Shown: piece after piece, positions 55,960-63,360 of the stretch
Layout of the letters: each line of letters opens with the position of its first letter
Position numbering within the stretch: position 1 is the stretch's first letter
Source: JALZKA01 sp963734015
Lineage (GTDB): Bacteria > Actinomycetota > Thermoleophilia > Solirubrobacterales > 70-9
Assembly (NCBI GenBank): GCA_963734015.1
Contig: CAVTFG010000011.1
Coordinates: forward strand, 1 to 64,000
Direction: 5' to 3'
Length of the DNA: 64,000 bases
Made by a program: the position numbers and the translations under genes
Notes under the pieces: model-generated
Told to the model about the DNA's origin: nothing
Databases searched by the model: none
What the model saw: only the letters and a program-made list of their open reading frames with translations

Positions 55960-57576
55960 ATGAACAACCGGAACCGCTACGTAGCCATGGTGCTGTGCCT
56001 GGCGGCCGTCTACTACGGCGCCGCCGAACTCGGGCTGAGCCTGGCGTTCGAGACGCCCAGCGTGAGCGCCGTATGGGCGCCCACCGGGATCGCGCTGGCC
56101 GCGTTGGTTCTCTTCGGCCTCAGGTACTGGCCGGGCGTCGCGCTTGGCGCGCTGCTCGCCAACGCGTGGACCGGGGTTCCACTGCTCGCGGTCCTCGGCA
56201 TCACGGCCGGCAACACGCTCGAGGCGCTCGTCGGCGCCTATCTCCTCTTGCGGCTCACCGATTTCAGGCCGTCGCTCGAACGGGTGACGGACGTGGTGTG
56301 GCTGGTCACCCTCGGCGCAGTGCTGAGCACGATGGTGAGCGCCACGATCGGGACCGGCAGCCTGCTCGCGGCCGGCGAGATCGAAGGGGGCGACTTCGGC
56401 TCGGTCTGGCGCACCTGGTGGCTCGGCGACATGGGCGGTGACCTCCTGATCGCGCCCGCCCTGATGGTCGCGTTCACCCACTGGCCGTACGCCCGGCTGC
56501 CGGGAGGCCTCGTCGAAGCCGTGGCGCTGGCCGCGGGAATCGCGGCCACGGTGGCCTTCGGCTTCACGCGCGAAGAGCCGCTCACGTTCCTGTTGCTTCC
56601 GCTGCCGATCCTCGCGGCCTTCCGGTTCCGCCAGCCGGGTGCGGTTGGGGCGAGCCTGATCACGGCCTCGATCGCGATCCCGCTGACCGAGGACATGCAG
56701 GGCCCTTTCGCCGGGTTCGCGCCCGACGACCGGCTCCTCCTCGCCCAGCTCTTCGTGGGAATCGTCTGCCTGACGACCCTCGCGCTCGCGGCCGTGATCT
56801 CCGAGCGACAGCGCGCCGAGGACTCCATTCGCTATGTCGCCGACACGCTCCAGGAGAGCCTGTTGCCGGCCTCCCTGCCCGTCATCGCCGGGGTGCAGGC
56901 CGCCGTCGAGTTCCGCCCGGTCGGCGAGCGGGGGATCGTCGGCGGCGATTTCTACGAGTTGATGGAGGGCGAGGACGGGAGCGTCGGCATCGCGATCGGT
57001 GACGCCCTGGGGAAGGGGGCGATCGCCGCCGCCGACACCGCGCTGGCGCGCTACACCCTCCGAGCCGCCGCCATGCACGAGACCGAGCCGAGCAGGATCC
57101 TCAGCGTGCTCAACGAGGCGATGCTGCGGCAAACGAGCGACCATCCCTGCACGGTGGCCTACGCGCGGCTCGAGCTGAACGCGGACGGCGCCATGCTCAC
57201 CGTCTCGATCGGAGGCCACCCGAGGCCCCTGATCCTCCGGGTGAACGGCACCGTGGAACCGATTGGCTATCCGGCGCCACCGCTGGGAGTCCGGCGCGGC
57301 CTGAACCTCACGGACCACACCGCGCGGCTCGCGCCCGGCGACGCCCTGATCCTCTACACGGACGGCCTCACCGATGCGTTCGCGCCGCACCGCGTCGTCT
57401 CGCCGGACGACCTCGCGATCGCGCTCCAGCCGCACGCCGGAGGCACCGCGACCGAGATCATCGAGGCCGCGAGCCACGCGGCTGTGCCACCCGAGGCGCA
57501 CAGGAGCCCGCGCGACGACATCCTGCTCCTGGTCCTCCGCCTGGACGAGCAGGGCCTGCCGGCCCCGGCGATCTGA
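55960..57576 (+). CDS. MASE1 membrane sensor fused to PP2C/SpoIIE phosphatase
   Basis: 538 aa. Eight hydrophobic segments (about 10-290) form a MASE1 domain, with YYGAAELGLSLAFETPSVSAVWAPTGIALAALVLFG at its start, and a short linker ISERQRAEDSIRYVADTLQESLLP leads to a SpoIIE/RsbU-type phosphatase (about 310-535). Metal-site motifs: VGGDFYELM, AIGDALGKGAIAAADTA, LYTDGLTDAF and SPRDDILLLVLRL. RsbU-like phosphatases free anti-sigma antagonists in partner-switching stress responses, so this is a membrane stress sensor. Its partners are not in this window. Confidence 0.9.
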   Translation: MNNRNRYVAMVLCLAAVYYGAAELGLSLAFETPSVSAVWAPTGIALAALVLFGLRYWPGVALGALLANAWTGVPLLAVLGITAGNTLEALVGAYLLLRLTDFRPSLERVTDVVWLVTLGAVLSTMVSATIGTGSLLAAGEIEGGDFGSVWRTWWLGDMGGDLLIAPALMVAFTHWPYARLPGGLVEAVALAAGIAATVAFGFTREEPLTFLLLPLPILAAFRFRQPGAVGASLITASIAIPLTEDMQGPFAGFAPDDRLLLAQLFVGIVCLTTLALAAVISERQRAEDSIRYVADTLQESLLPASLPVIAGVQAAVEFRPVGERGIVGGDFYELMEGEDGSVGIAIGDALGKGAIAAADTALARYTLRAAAMHETEPSRILSVLNEAMLRQTSDHPCTVAYARLELNADGAMLTVSIGGHPRPLILRVNGTVEPIGYPAPPLGVRRGLNLTDHTARLAPGDALILYTDGLTDAFAPHRVVSPDDLAIALQPHAGGTATEIIEAASHAAVPPEAHRSPRDDILLLVLRLDEQGLPAPAI

Positions 57577-57580
57577 GGGG

Positions 57581-57907
57581 TTACGGCGTCAGGCGGGGGA
57601 TGTACGTGCCCTCGTCGTCGGTGAGCTCGATCTCGATCGTGGCGGTTTCGGCCGCCGCGGCCTGACCGGCACCCGATTCCTCATAGGACACCTCGCATTC
57701 GAAGGTGGTGCCGGCCTCGACGTCCACGTCGTCCGGACACGAGACGTCCATGGCCTGCGCCGTCGTCCCGAGCTCGGGCGCGGCCTGGCCGGCGAGGTCG
57801 GACTCGAGATCGTCGATGTCCAGGGACTTCGAGCCGAACAGCGCGAGCCCGACCAGGACCGCGGCGATCAGCACGGCGATGACCACAACGATGCGCCTCA
57901 GGTCCAC
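57581..57907 (-). CDS. DUF4333-type membrane-anchored protein
   Basis: 108 aa from GTG 57907. A single N-terminal membrane segment (RIVVVIAVLIAAVLVGLALFG) precedes a small extracytoplasmic domain with LAGQAAPELGTTAQAMDVSCPDDVDVEAGTTFECEVSYEE, whose two cysteines (SCPD, FECEV) match the conserved disulfide of the DUF4333 family of actinobacteria. Function unknown. Tail-to-tail with the phosphatase gene. Confidence 0.8.
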   Translation of the reverse strand: MDLRRIVVVIAVLIAAVLVGLALFGSKSLDIDDLESDLAGQAAPELGTTAQAMDVSCPDDVDVEAGTTFECEVSYEESGAGQAAAAETATIEIELTDDEGTYIPRLTP

Positions 57908-57964
57908 GATCCCACCCGCTCGGTCATTTCGCCGCGAACCTACCACTGCCACACTTGCCCGCTC

Positions 57965-59437
57965 ATGAACTTCATCGAGGACGTGCTCGAGCGCTTCCCG
58001 GCGTCCAGGCCGGCGCTGGTGGCGATCTCGCGCGAGGGCGAGCGGAGGGTCTGGCACTTCGGCGAGCTGATCGCGATGAGCGCCGGCGTCTCGGGCGCCC
58101 TCGCGGCGCGCGGCGTCGGCCGGGGCGACATCGTCATGACCCTCGTCGGCAACCGGATCGAATGGGTGCTGACGATGCTCGCGTGCTGGCGGATGGGCGC
58201 CGTGGCGCTGCCGTGCAACACACAGCTGCGCAGACACGACCTGGAGCTGCGGGTCGGCGCGGCGGAGCCGGCGCTTTGCGTCGGCGACGACGAGCTTCTT
58301 GGCGAGCTGCCCGGTGGCGTGCCGACGCTTCCACTCGCGGAGTTCGGGGCGATCCTCGACGAGGACCGCCCGCAGGAGACGCCGGCCTCTCTGGCCGACC
58401 TGGATCCCGAGGATCCTGCCCTGGTGGTCTTCACCTCGGGCACCACCGGCGAGCCGCGCGGGGCGCTGCATGCGACGCGATATCTGACCGGGCAGCGCGC
58501 CCAGGCGGAGAACTGGCTCGGCGCGCGAAAGGGTGAGCTCGTGTGGTGCACCACCGCGACGGGGTGGTCGAAGTCGGCCCGCAACGTGTTCGTGGCGCCC
58601 TGGCTCTGCGGCGCCGCCGCGCTGATCTGCGACGCGCCGTTCGATCCCTCCCAGCGCCTCGACCTGATCGAGCGGGAGGCGGTCAGCGTGCTCTGCCAGG
58701 CGCCGACCGAGTACCGGATGCTCGCCAAGCGCTCCGCGCTACGGCCCCTCCCAAAGCTGCGGCGGATGGTGTCCGCGGGCGAGGCGCTGAACCCGGAGGT
58801 GATCGAGGCGTTTCGGGAGGCGGTCGGCCTCGACATCCACGACGGTTACGGCCAGACGGAGACCGGGCACCTCACGGGCAACCTCGCGGACGAGCCGATC
58901 CGTCCCGGTTCGATGGGGCGCCCGCTACCGGGCTTCGAGCTGCGGGTCGCGGGCGACTCCGACGCGGGCGCCGAGCTTCAGGTCCGCGTCGCTTCCTGCC
59001 CGACCTTCTTCAGCCGCTACCTCGACGAGGAGCCGGGCGCGGTCGCCGACCGGCTGGTGGACGGCGAGTGGTGGCCGACCGGGGACGTGGTGCGGCGGGA
59101 TCCCGACGGCTTCCTCTGGTACGAGGGTCGCGACGACGACCTGATCATGTCCTCCGGCTACCGGATCGGGCCGTTCGAAGTGGAGTCGGCGCTCCTCACC
59201 CATCCGGCGGTCGCGGAGGCGGCCGCGGTGGGAGAGCCCGACCCCGAGCGGGGCGCGGTGGTCCGGGCGATCGTGGTGCTGCGCGACGGACAGGCGGGCG
59301 ACCAGCTCGCCGCCGAGCTCCGGGACCATGTCAAGGAGATCACCGCGCCCTACAAGGCACCGCGGATCGTCGAATTCACGGACGAGCTGCCGAAGACCGC
59401 CAGCGGCAAGATCAGGCGCGCCGAGCTGCGCCGCTAG
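57965..59437 (+). CDS. AMP-dependent acyl-CoA synthetase
   Basis: 490 aa. P-loop VVFTSGTTGEPRGALHATRYL (about 160-180), AMP motif DGYGQTETGHLTGN (about 295-308), and the hinge and C-terminal lid with GRDDDLIMSSGYRIGPFEVE and the catalytic Lys in LPKTASGKIRRAEL (about residue 483). CTTATGWSKSARN is shared with medium-chain/benzoate-CoA ligase-like enzymes. The substrate is a carboxylic acid of unknown length; no transporter or oxidation genes are adjacent. The end is convergent with the VOC gene. Confidence 0.92.
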   Translation: MNFIEDVLERFPASRPALVAISREGERRVWHFGELIAMSAGVSGALAARGVGRGDIVMTLVGNRIEWVLTMLACWRMGAVALPCNTQLRRHDLELRVGAAEPALCVGDDELLGELPGGVPTLPLAEFGAILDEDRPQETPASLADLDPEDPALVVFTSGTTGEPRGALHATRYLTGQRAQAENWLGARKGELVWCTTATGWSKSARNVFVAPWLCGAAALICDAPFDPSQRLDLIEREAVSVLCQAPTEYRMLAKRSALRPLPKLRRMVSAGEALNPEVIEAFREAVGLDIHDGYGQTETGHLTGNLADEPIRPGSMGRPLPGFELRVAGDSDAGAELQVRVASCPTFFSRYLDEEPGAVADRLVDGEWWPTGDVVRRDPDGFLWYEGRDDDLIMSSGYRIGPFEVESALLTHPAVAEAAAVGEPDPERGAVVRAIVVLRDGQAGDQLAAELRDHVKEITAPYKAPRIVEFTDELPKTASGKIRRAELRR

Positions 59438-60266
59438 ATACCGGTGCCGCCAGGCTAGTCGTCGACCTCGCCTTCGAAGATCGCGAAGAACGCGCCTTGC
59501 GGGTCTGGAGGACGGCGAACCGGCCGGCGGGGATCTCGATCGGGCCGGCGTGCAGCGTGCCGCCGGCGCCCTGGGTGGTTGCAATCGCCTCGTCCAGCGA
59601 AGCCACCGTGAAGTACGGCATCCAATGCGGCGGTACGCCCGCCCCCGACTGCTCGGGCGCCAGCTCGCGCATGCCACCGTTCAGGCCGCCGGCACCGCCC
59701 TCATGGCGGATTGACCAATACGGAGGGGCGCCCTGCGTGTCGAGTGCCTCGACCTTCCAGCCAAACAGGTCGCTGTAGAACGTCGCGGCCGCGTCCGCGT
59801 CGTTGGTCGAGAGCTCGTTCATCGTCAGGCAGCCGGGATCGTTCACCAGGGTGGCGCCGATCGAATCACGCGCCTGCCAGACCCCGAACACGGCGCCGGT
59901 CGGATCGGCGATGACGGCCATCCGCCCCTGCGTCATCACGTCGAACGGTCCCGCGTGGATCGAGCCGCCGAGCTCCTTCGCCCTTGCCGACGTGGCGTCG
60001 GCGTCGGCCACCGTGATGTACGAGAACCAGTTGGGGGGTATCCCGGCATCGCGCTGATCTTTCATCTGCTCGTACAGCGCGGCAACGGTCTCGCCGTCCA
60101 GCCTCAGCATCGTGTAGACGCCACCGCCCGCGTCCGCGGGAATCGGGTTGTCCTCGGATTCCCAGCCGAACAGCTTTCCGTAGAACTGCTTCGCGCCATC
60201 GGTGTCGGTGGTCGAGAGCTCGATCCAGCTGAACGTGCCCGGCTCGTAGCTCGTGCGCTTGCCCAT
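59412..60266 (-). CDS. Two-module VOC protein, 3' end frameshifted
   Basis: As read, 284 aa. Two glyoxalase-type modules: FSWIELSTTDTDGAKQFYGKLFGWE ... PTGAVFGVWQ (about 12-128) and CLTMNELSTNDADAAATFYSDLFGWK ... PAGRFAVLQ (about 140-252). After GRFAVLQ the sequence turns into an Arg/Ser-rich tail. Inserting one base after 59505 on the opposite strand restores the expected strand (xPQGAFFAIFEGEVDD) and a stop at 59455-59457. The frameshift removes only the last 14-15 natural residues but makes the gene overlap the acyl-CoA synthetase by 26 bases. Substrate unknown. Confidence 0.82.
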   Translation of the reverse strand: MGKRTSYEPGTFSWIELSTTDTDGAKQFYGKLFGWESEDNPIPADAGGGVYTMLRLDGETVAALYEQMKDQRDAGIPPNWFSYITVADADATSARAKELGGSIHAGPFDVMTQGRMAVIADPTGAVFGVWQARDSIGATLVNDPGCLTMNELSTNDADAAATFYSDLFGWKVEALDTQGAPPYWSIRHEGGAGGLNGGMRELAPEQSGAGVPPHWMPYFTVASLDEAIATTQGAGGTLHAGPIEIPAGRFAVLQTRKARSSRSSKARSTTSLAAPVSSGAARRA

Positions 60267-60268
60267 CG

Positions 60269-60661
60269 TCAGCCCTCCTCGCTCCAGAAGTCCTGGACCA
60301 TCTCGGCGTCGCCCTCGTGGCGCGGGCTGAACACCAGGTATTCGAGTCCCTCCGGGCCGGCCTCGAAGATCCGCGTCACGTCCGGGCCGACGCGGATCAC
60401 GTCGTTTGCCCGGACCTCGAGGATCTCGTCGTCGAGCTTCATCCGGCCGGCCCCGGAAAGGATCACGTGCACCTCTTCGGCCTGGCCGTGCTTGTGCGCG
60501 AACGGCTGGCGCTGGTCCGGCTTCACCCGCAGGTGTCCCATGCCGCTCTGCGCGAGGCCGATCTCCTCCCTTGGGAACCGCGCCTCCTGCAGCTCTCCGA
60601 TGCCGTGCTTCGCCGCGGAATCCGCCACGTCCTCCAGGTTCACCTTGGCGTAGTCGCCCAT
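60269..60661 (-). CDS. Cupin-domain protein
   Basis: 130 aa from ATG 60661 with GGAGG five bases upstream. Cupin motif 1 FAHKHGQAEEVHVILSGAGRMKLDDE (about 53-78, with HxH and Glu metal ligands) and motif 2 GPEGLEYLVFSPRH (about 103-116). Function unknown; a metal-dependent epimerase or dioxygenase fold is likely. It follows the intein-bearing gene by 17 bases and precedes the VOC gene by 2 bases, so the three are probably one transcript. Confidence 0.85.
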   Translation of the reverse strand: MGDYAKVNLEDVADSAAKHGIGELQEARFPREEIGLAQSGMGHLRVKPDQRQPFAHKHGQAEEVHVILSGAGRMKLDDEILEVRANDVIRVGPDVTRIFEAGPEGLEYLVFSPRHEGDAEMVQDFWSEEG

Positions 60662-60678
60662 TGATCCTCCTCTTGCGT

Positions 60679-62760
60679 CTAGAACAGTTTCGCCTGTCCG
60701 GCGGAAGCGCGCGGTTGCGATCGCGTGACGCGGCGCCCCGTGGCCGACGCGGCCGCGTTCGTTCGGTCGACCGGAGCGCTGGGCCGCAGGAATCGCCGCG
60801 GCGGGTTCTTCCCGCGCGCCAGCTTCGCGAGGCGGTCCCGCTCGGCGACCGGCAGGTACGAGCCCCGGCCGTAGAGGCGCTCGTAGCGGTCGAGCAGGTC
60901 CGGGCGGTATTGGCGCAGCCAGTCCATGAACAGTCCCTTTACCTCGCCGCGCAGGTGCAAACCGATCCCGCCGACGCTCTTCGCTCCCATCTCGCCCGCC
61001 ACCTCGAGGATGCGCTCGACCTGGCGTGGGTCGTCGTTGATCCCCGGCATCAGCGGCGCGACCAGCACCCCGGTCGGGATCCCGGCTCGGTTCAGCTCGC
61101 CGACGGCGGCCAGCCGGGTCTTCGGATGCGGCGTGTGCGGCTCGCTCGCACGCCAGGCTTTCTCCTCGAGCGTCGGCACCGACAGGTTCGCGACGAACTC
61201 CGTCCGCGCGGCGATCTGCTTGAAGAGCGGCAGGTCGCGCAGCAGCAGCGGCGACTTGCTGAGAACCGAGCACGGGTTCGAGAAGTCGCGCATCGCCTCC
61301 CAGATGCCGGGCATGAGCTTGTACTTCGACTCGACCCACTGGTACGGGTCCGTGTTGGTGCCGAGCGCCACGTGGTCGCCCCGCCAGGACCTCTTGCCGA
61401 GCTCCGCTCGCACGAGCTCGGGCGCGTTCACCTTGACGACGATCTCGCGCTCGAAGTCCTCGGCGGCGTTCAGGTCGAGGTACGTGTGCGTGGGACGGGC
61501 GAAGCAGTTGTGACTCACGACTCCGTTGGCGATGAAGTCGCCGGTCCCGGTCGTGATGTCGTAGAGCGCGTGAGTTTGCAACGGCTCGATCTCGGCTACG
61601 TCGAGCCGAGAGTTCGACTTGAGCGCATACCCCAAGATCGATCGCTTGCGGACGATGGCCGGATCCGTCACGTGAAAGAACCGGAGCCTTTCCGCGAGCC
61701 CACCGCGCAGTCGGACGGTGTGAAGGTTATTGGGACGCCTGTGATCCTCCAGCACGTGCTCGAAGCCGAGTCGCCGGAAGCAGTCCTGCGTCCACCCGAG
61801 AATCTCGTTGTCGGTGTTCGAGATTCTCACGGCGGAACCGTTAGAGCCTTCCGCATCAAAAACTCCGGCGAGAAACCCCTTGATCCAGTCTTCGGTGGGC
61901 TTCATCGGCCAAGCGATCAGGGCTCGGATGGCGTCCACCCGACCCCGCGCGGAGGTCCTGATCGCCGAAATCCGACTAGAGCCGGTGGTCGGGTCGGCTT
62001 GCTGAAAGACGAACTCGTCGGTCTCGATTCCTTCGGCGGAGAGAAAGGAGCCGGCGCGCTCCAGCCCGTCACGATCCTTGAGCGCCAACCGGAAGCGGTG
62101 GACATCGCCGTTCCGTCGTTCGGGTCTGACGTAGTTGTACGACCCTAGGTGGCCGTCTCCGCGAACCATTCCGCAGAGATAGCCGCGTCGGTAATCAGTC
62201 GAGTGCGGGGGCGATGCCGAGAACGAGCCCACGCCGAGCAACTTGTCGTTCATGGTCAGATGCGGACGCCGCGCGGCACCGCACTGCGTGCCCGTGACGT
62301 ACTTCCATCCCCGCCGAGTGAGGAAACGATGGTCGCCGCTAGCGACCAGCTGAGTTCCATCCTCCAGCGTGATGCGGAATGCCGGCTTCGCCGTCTGCCA
62401 ATGGTTCAGCACCGTCGTGGCGACATACCGTCGATATGTACCGACGCGCTCTGTGCCGTAGATCCGGTCCCCTGGTTGGAGCTCAGCCAGCTGTCGATGG
62501 GTTCCGTCGGCCATCAGGATCGGCGTCCCACCCTCCATGCAATAAACGCAGGCATGAGTGCAGCCCCGATACGGGTTGATCGTCCAGCGGAACGGCATCC
62601 GCGAACGCTCCGGGACCCCGTTGATCGCCGAGCGCGCCTGCACCTCGTGGAACCGGATGCCAAGCGCCTCGGGCGCATCGAACGTGCGGGTCACCGGCTC
62701 ACCCAGTCCGGGGAGCAGGCCTTGCGTGCCGGCTCCTGTCTCGAGGTTGTCCCAACGCAC
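60679..62760 (-). CDS. Rv2578c-family radical SAM protein containing an intein
   Basis: 693 aa precursor from GTG 62760; this start gives the N-terminus VRWDN that aligns with family members, and an upstream in-frame ATG (62778) lies across the SOS box. The host protein is about 348 aa. PYRGCTHACVY-C is the radical SAM CxxxCxxC site; an intein (61507-62541) interrupts it before the third cysteine. After splicing the sequence continues CFARPTHTYLDLN, then VALGTNTDPYQWVESKYKLMPGIWEA and APLMPGINDDPRQVERIL. The reaction of the family is unknown, but homologs are linked to DNA-damage regulons. Normal length after removal of the intein. Confidence 0.93.
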   Translation of the reverse strand: MRWDNLETGAGTQGLLPGLGEPVTRTFDAPEALGIRFHEVQARSAINGVPERSRMPFRWTINPYRGCTHACVYCMEGGTPILMADGTHRQLAELQPGDRIYGTERVGTYRRYVATTVLNHWQTAKPAFRITLEDGTQLVASGDHRFLTRRGWKYVTGTQCGAARRPHLTMNDKLLGVGSFSASPPHSTDYRRGYLCGMVRGDGHLGSYNYVRPERRNGDVHRFRLALKDRDGLERAGSFLSAEGIETDEFVFQQADPTTGSSRISAIRTSARGRVDAIRALIAWPMKPTEDWIKGFLAGVFDAEGSNGSAVRISNTDNEILGWTQDCFRRLGFEHVLEDHRRPNNLHTVRLRGGLAERLRFFHVTDPAIVRKRSILGYALKSNSRLDVAEIEPLQTHALYDITTGTGDFIANGVVSHNCFARPTHTYLDLNAAEDFEREIVVKVNAPELVRAELGKRSWRGDHVALGTNTDPYQWVESKYKLMPGIWEAMRDFSNPCSVLSKSPLLLRDLPLFKQIAARTEFVANLSVPTLEEKAWRASEPHTPHPKTRLAAVGELNRAGIPTGVLVAPLMPGINDDPRQVERILEVAGEMGAKSVGGIGLHLRGEVKGLFMDWLRQYRPDLLDRYERLYGRGSYLPVAERDRLAKLARGKNPPRRFLRPSAPVDRTNAAASATGRRVTRSQPRASAGQAKLF
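61507..62541 (-). mobile_element. Intein with LAGLIDADG homing endonuclease
   Basis: 345 codons. The first residue is the Cys of CMEGGTPILMADG (splicing block A). Block B is GTQLVASGDHRFLTRRGW with the His (about residue 71 of the intein). The endonuclease has two LAGLIDADG motifs, YLCGMVRGDGHLG and GFLAGVFDAEGSNG, with acidic residues intact, so it looks active. The C-terminal blocks are HALYDITTGTGDFIANGVVSHN followed by extein Cys+1. All residues needed for class 1 splicing are present. Codon use is somewhat less G/C-biased than the host gene, consistent with invasion. Confidence 0.92.
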
Positions 62761-62773
62761 GAACGTATGTTCG
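62760..62773. promoter_or_regulatory. LexA/SOS box
   Basis: CGAAC-GTAT-GTTCG is a perfect palindrome matching the Gram-positive/actinobacterial LexA consensus (CGAAC-N4-GTTCG). It ends one base inside the GTG start of the radical SAM gene and also lies within the region shared with the divergent MarR gene. It implies induction of the radical SAM-cupin-VOC unit by DNA damage. Confidence 0.82.
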
Positions 62774-62809
62774 CACATTCTCCGGACACAACCCTCGCTG
62801 GTGAAGATA

Positions 62810-62834
62810 GGTAGCTAGCTAAGTAGTTGCTACC
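62810..62834. promoter_or_regulatory. Likely MarR operator
   Basis: Inverted repeat GGTAGC (62810-62815) and GCTACC (62829-62834), spaced 13 bases and ending 9 bases before the MarR start. The A/T-rich centre TAGCTAAGTAG also suits a promoter. MarR proteins commonly repress their own gene and an adjacent transporter gene. Confidence 0.5.
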
Positions 62835-62843
62835 CTCGGCTGC

Positions 62844-63305
62844 GTGACCGCCGCCACCCGCAGCACCGCCCCGGCCGACCTCGAGGCTTTCCGCGAGGCG
62901 TGGGACGAGTTCTTCGGGGCGGTTCGCCGAGCGCGCGGCCGCGCGGCGCGTGAGAGCGCCCCGGGCTCCCTGACCCTGGCGCAGTTCCAGCTTCTGGCGG
63001 CGTTCGCCGACGCGCGCGAGCTGAGCGTCGGCGAGCTTGCGCTGGCCGGCGGCGTCGCGCCCCCCACCGCGACCCGCATGCTCACCGGACTCGAACGCGA
63101 CGGGATCGTCGAGCGCCGGCCGTCCGAGGTGGACCGGCGGAGCGTGCGCGTCCGCCTGACGCCGAACGGCCGTCGCGTGTTGCGCGCGAAGCGCAAGCTG
63201 GTGGCCGCCAAGCAGCGGGCGATCTTCGAGACCCTGACCACCACCGAGCGACGCCAGTCCGAGTCGATCCTCCGCCGCCTGGCCGTGGCGATGGAGGAGT
63301 TGTGA
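62844..63305 (+). CDS. MarR-family transcriptional regulator
   Basis: 153 aa from GTG 62844. Winged helix with SLTLAQFQLLAAFADARELSVGELALAGGVAPPTATRMLTGLERDGIVERRPSEVDRRSVRVRLTPNGRRVLRAKRK; the DRRSVRVRLT wing is diagnostic. It likely controls the MFS transporter that starts 55 bases after its stop and itself through the repeat at 62810-62834. Ligand unknown. Confidence 0.93.
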   Translation: MTAATRSTAPADLEAFREAWDEFFGAVRRARGRAARESAPGSLTLAQFQLLAAFADARELSVGELALAGGVAPPTATRMLTGLERDGIVERRPSEVDRRSVRVRLTPNGRRVLRAKRKLVAAKQRAIFETLTTTERRQSESILRRLAVAMEEL

Positions 63306-63308
63306 TGG

Positions 63309-63352
63309 GTGAGCGACGCAAGGCGCGACAGCATGTTTGCCCCCCTGGCAAG
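63309..63352 (+). repeat. Dispersed two-hairpin repeat, copy c (before the MFS gene)
   Basis: GTGAGCGACGCAAGGCGCGA then CAGCATGTTTGCC and CCCCTGGCAAG. First stem GCGAC-GCAA-GGCGC (one mismatch, GNRA loop), second stem TTGCC-CCCCT-GGCAA (perfect). It fills nearly the whole MarR-MFS gap, and its last base is 8 bases before the MFS start. Confidence 0.75.
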
Positions 63353-63360
63353 AAATGTCC

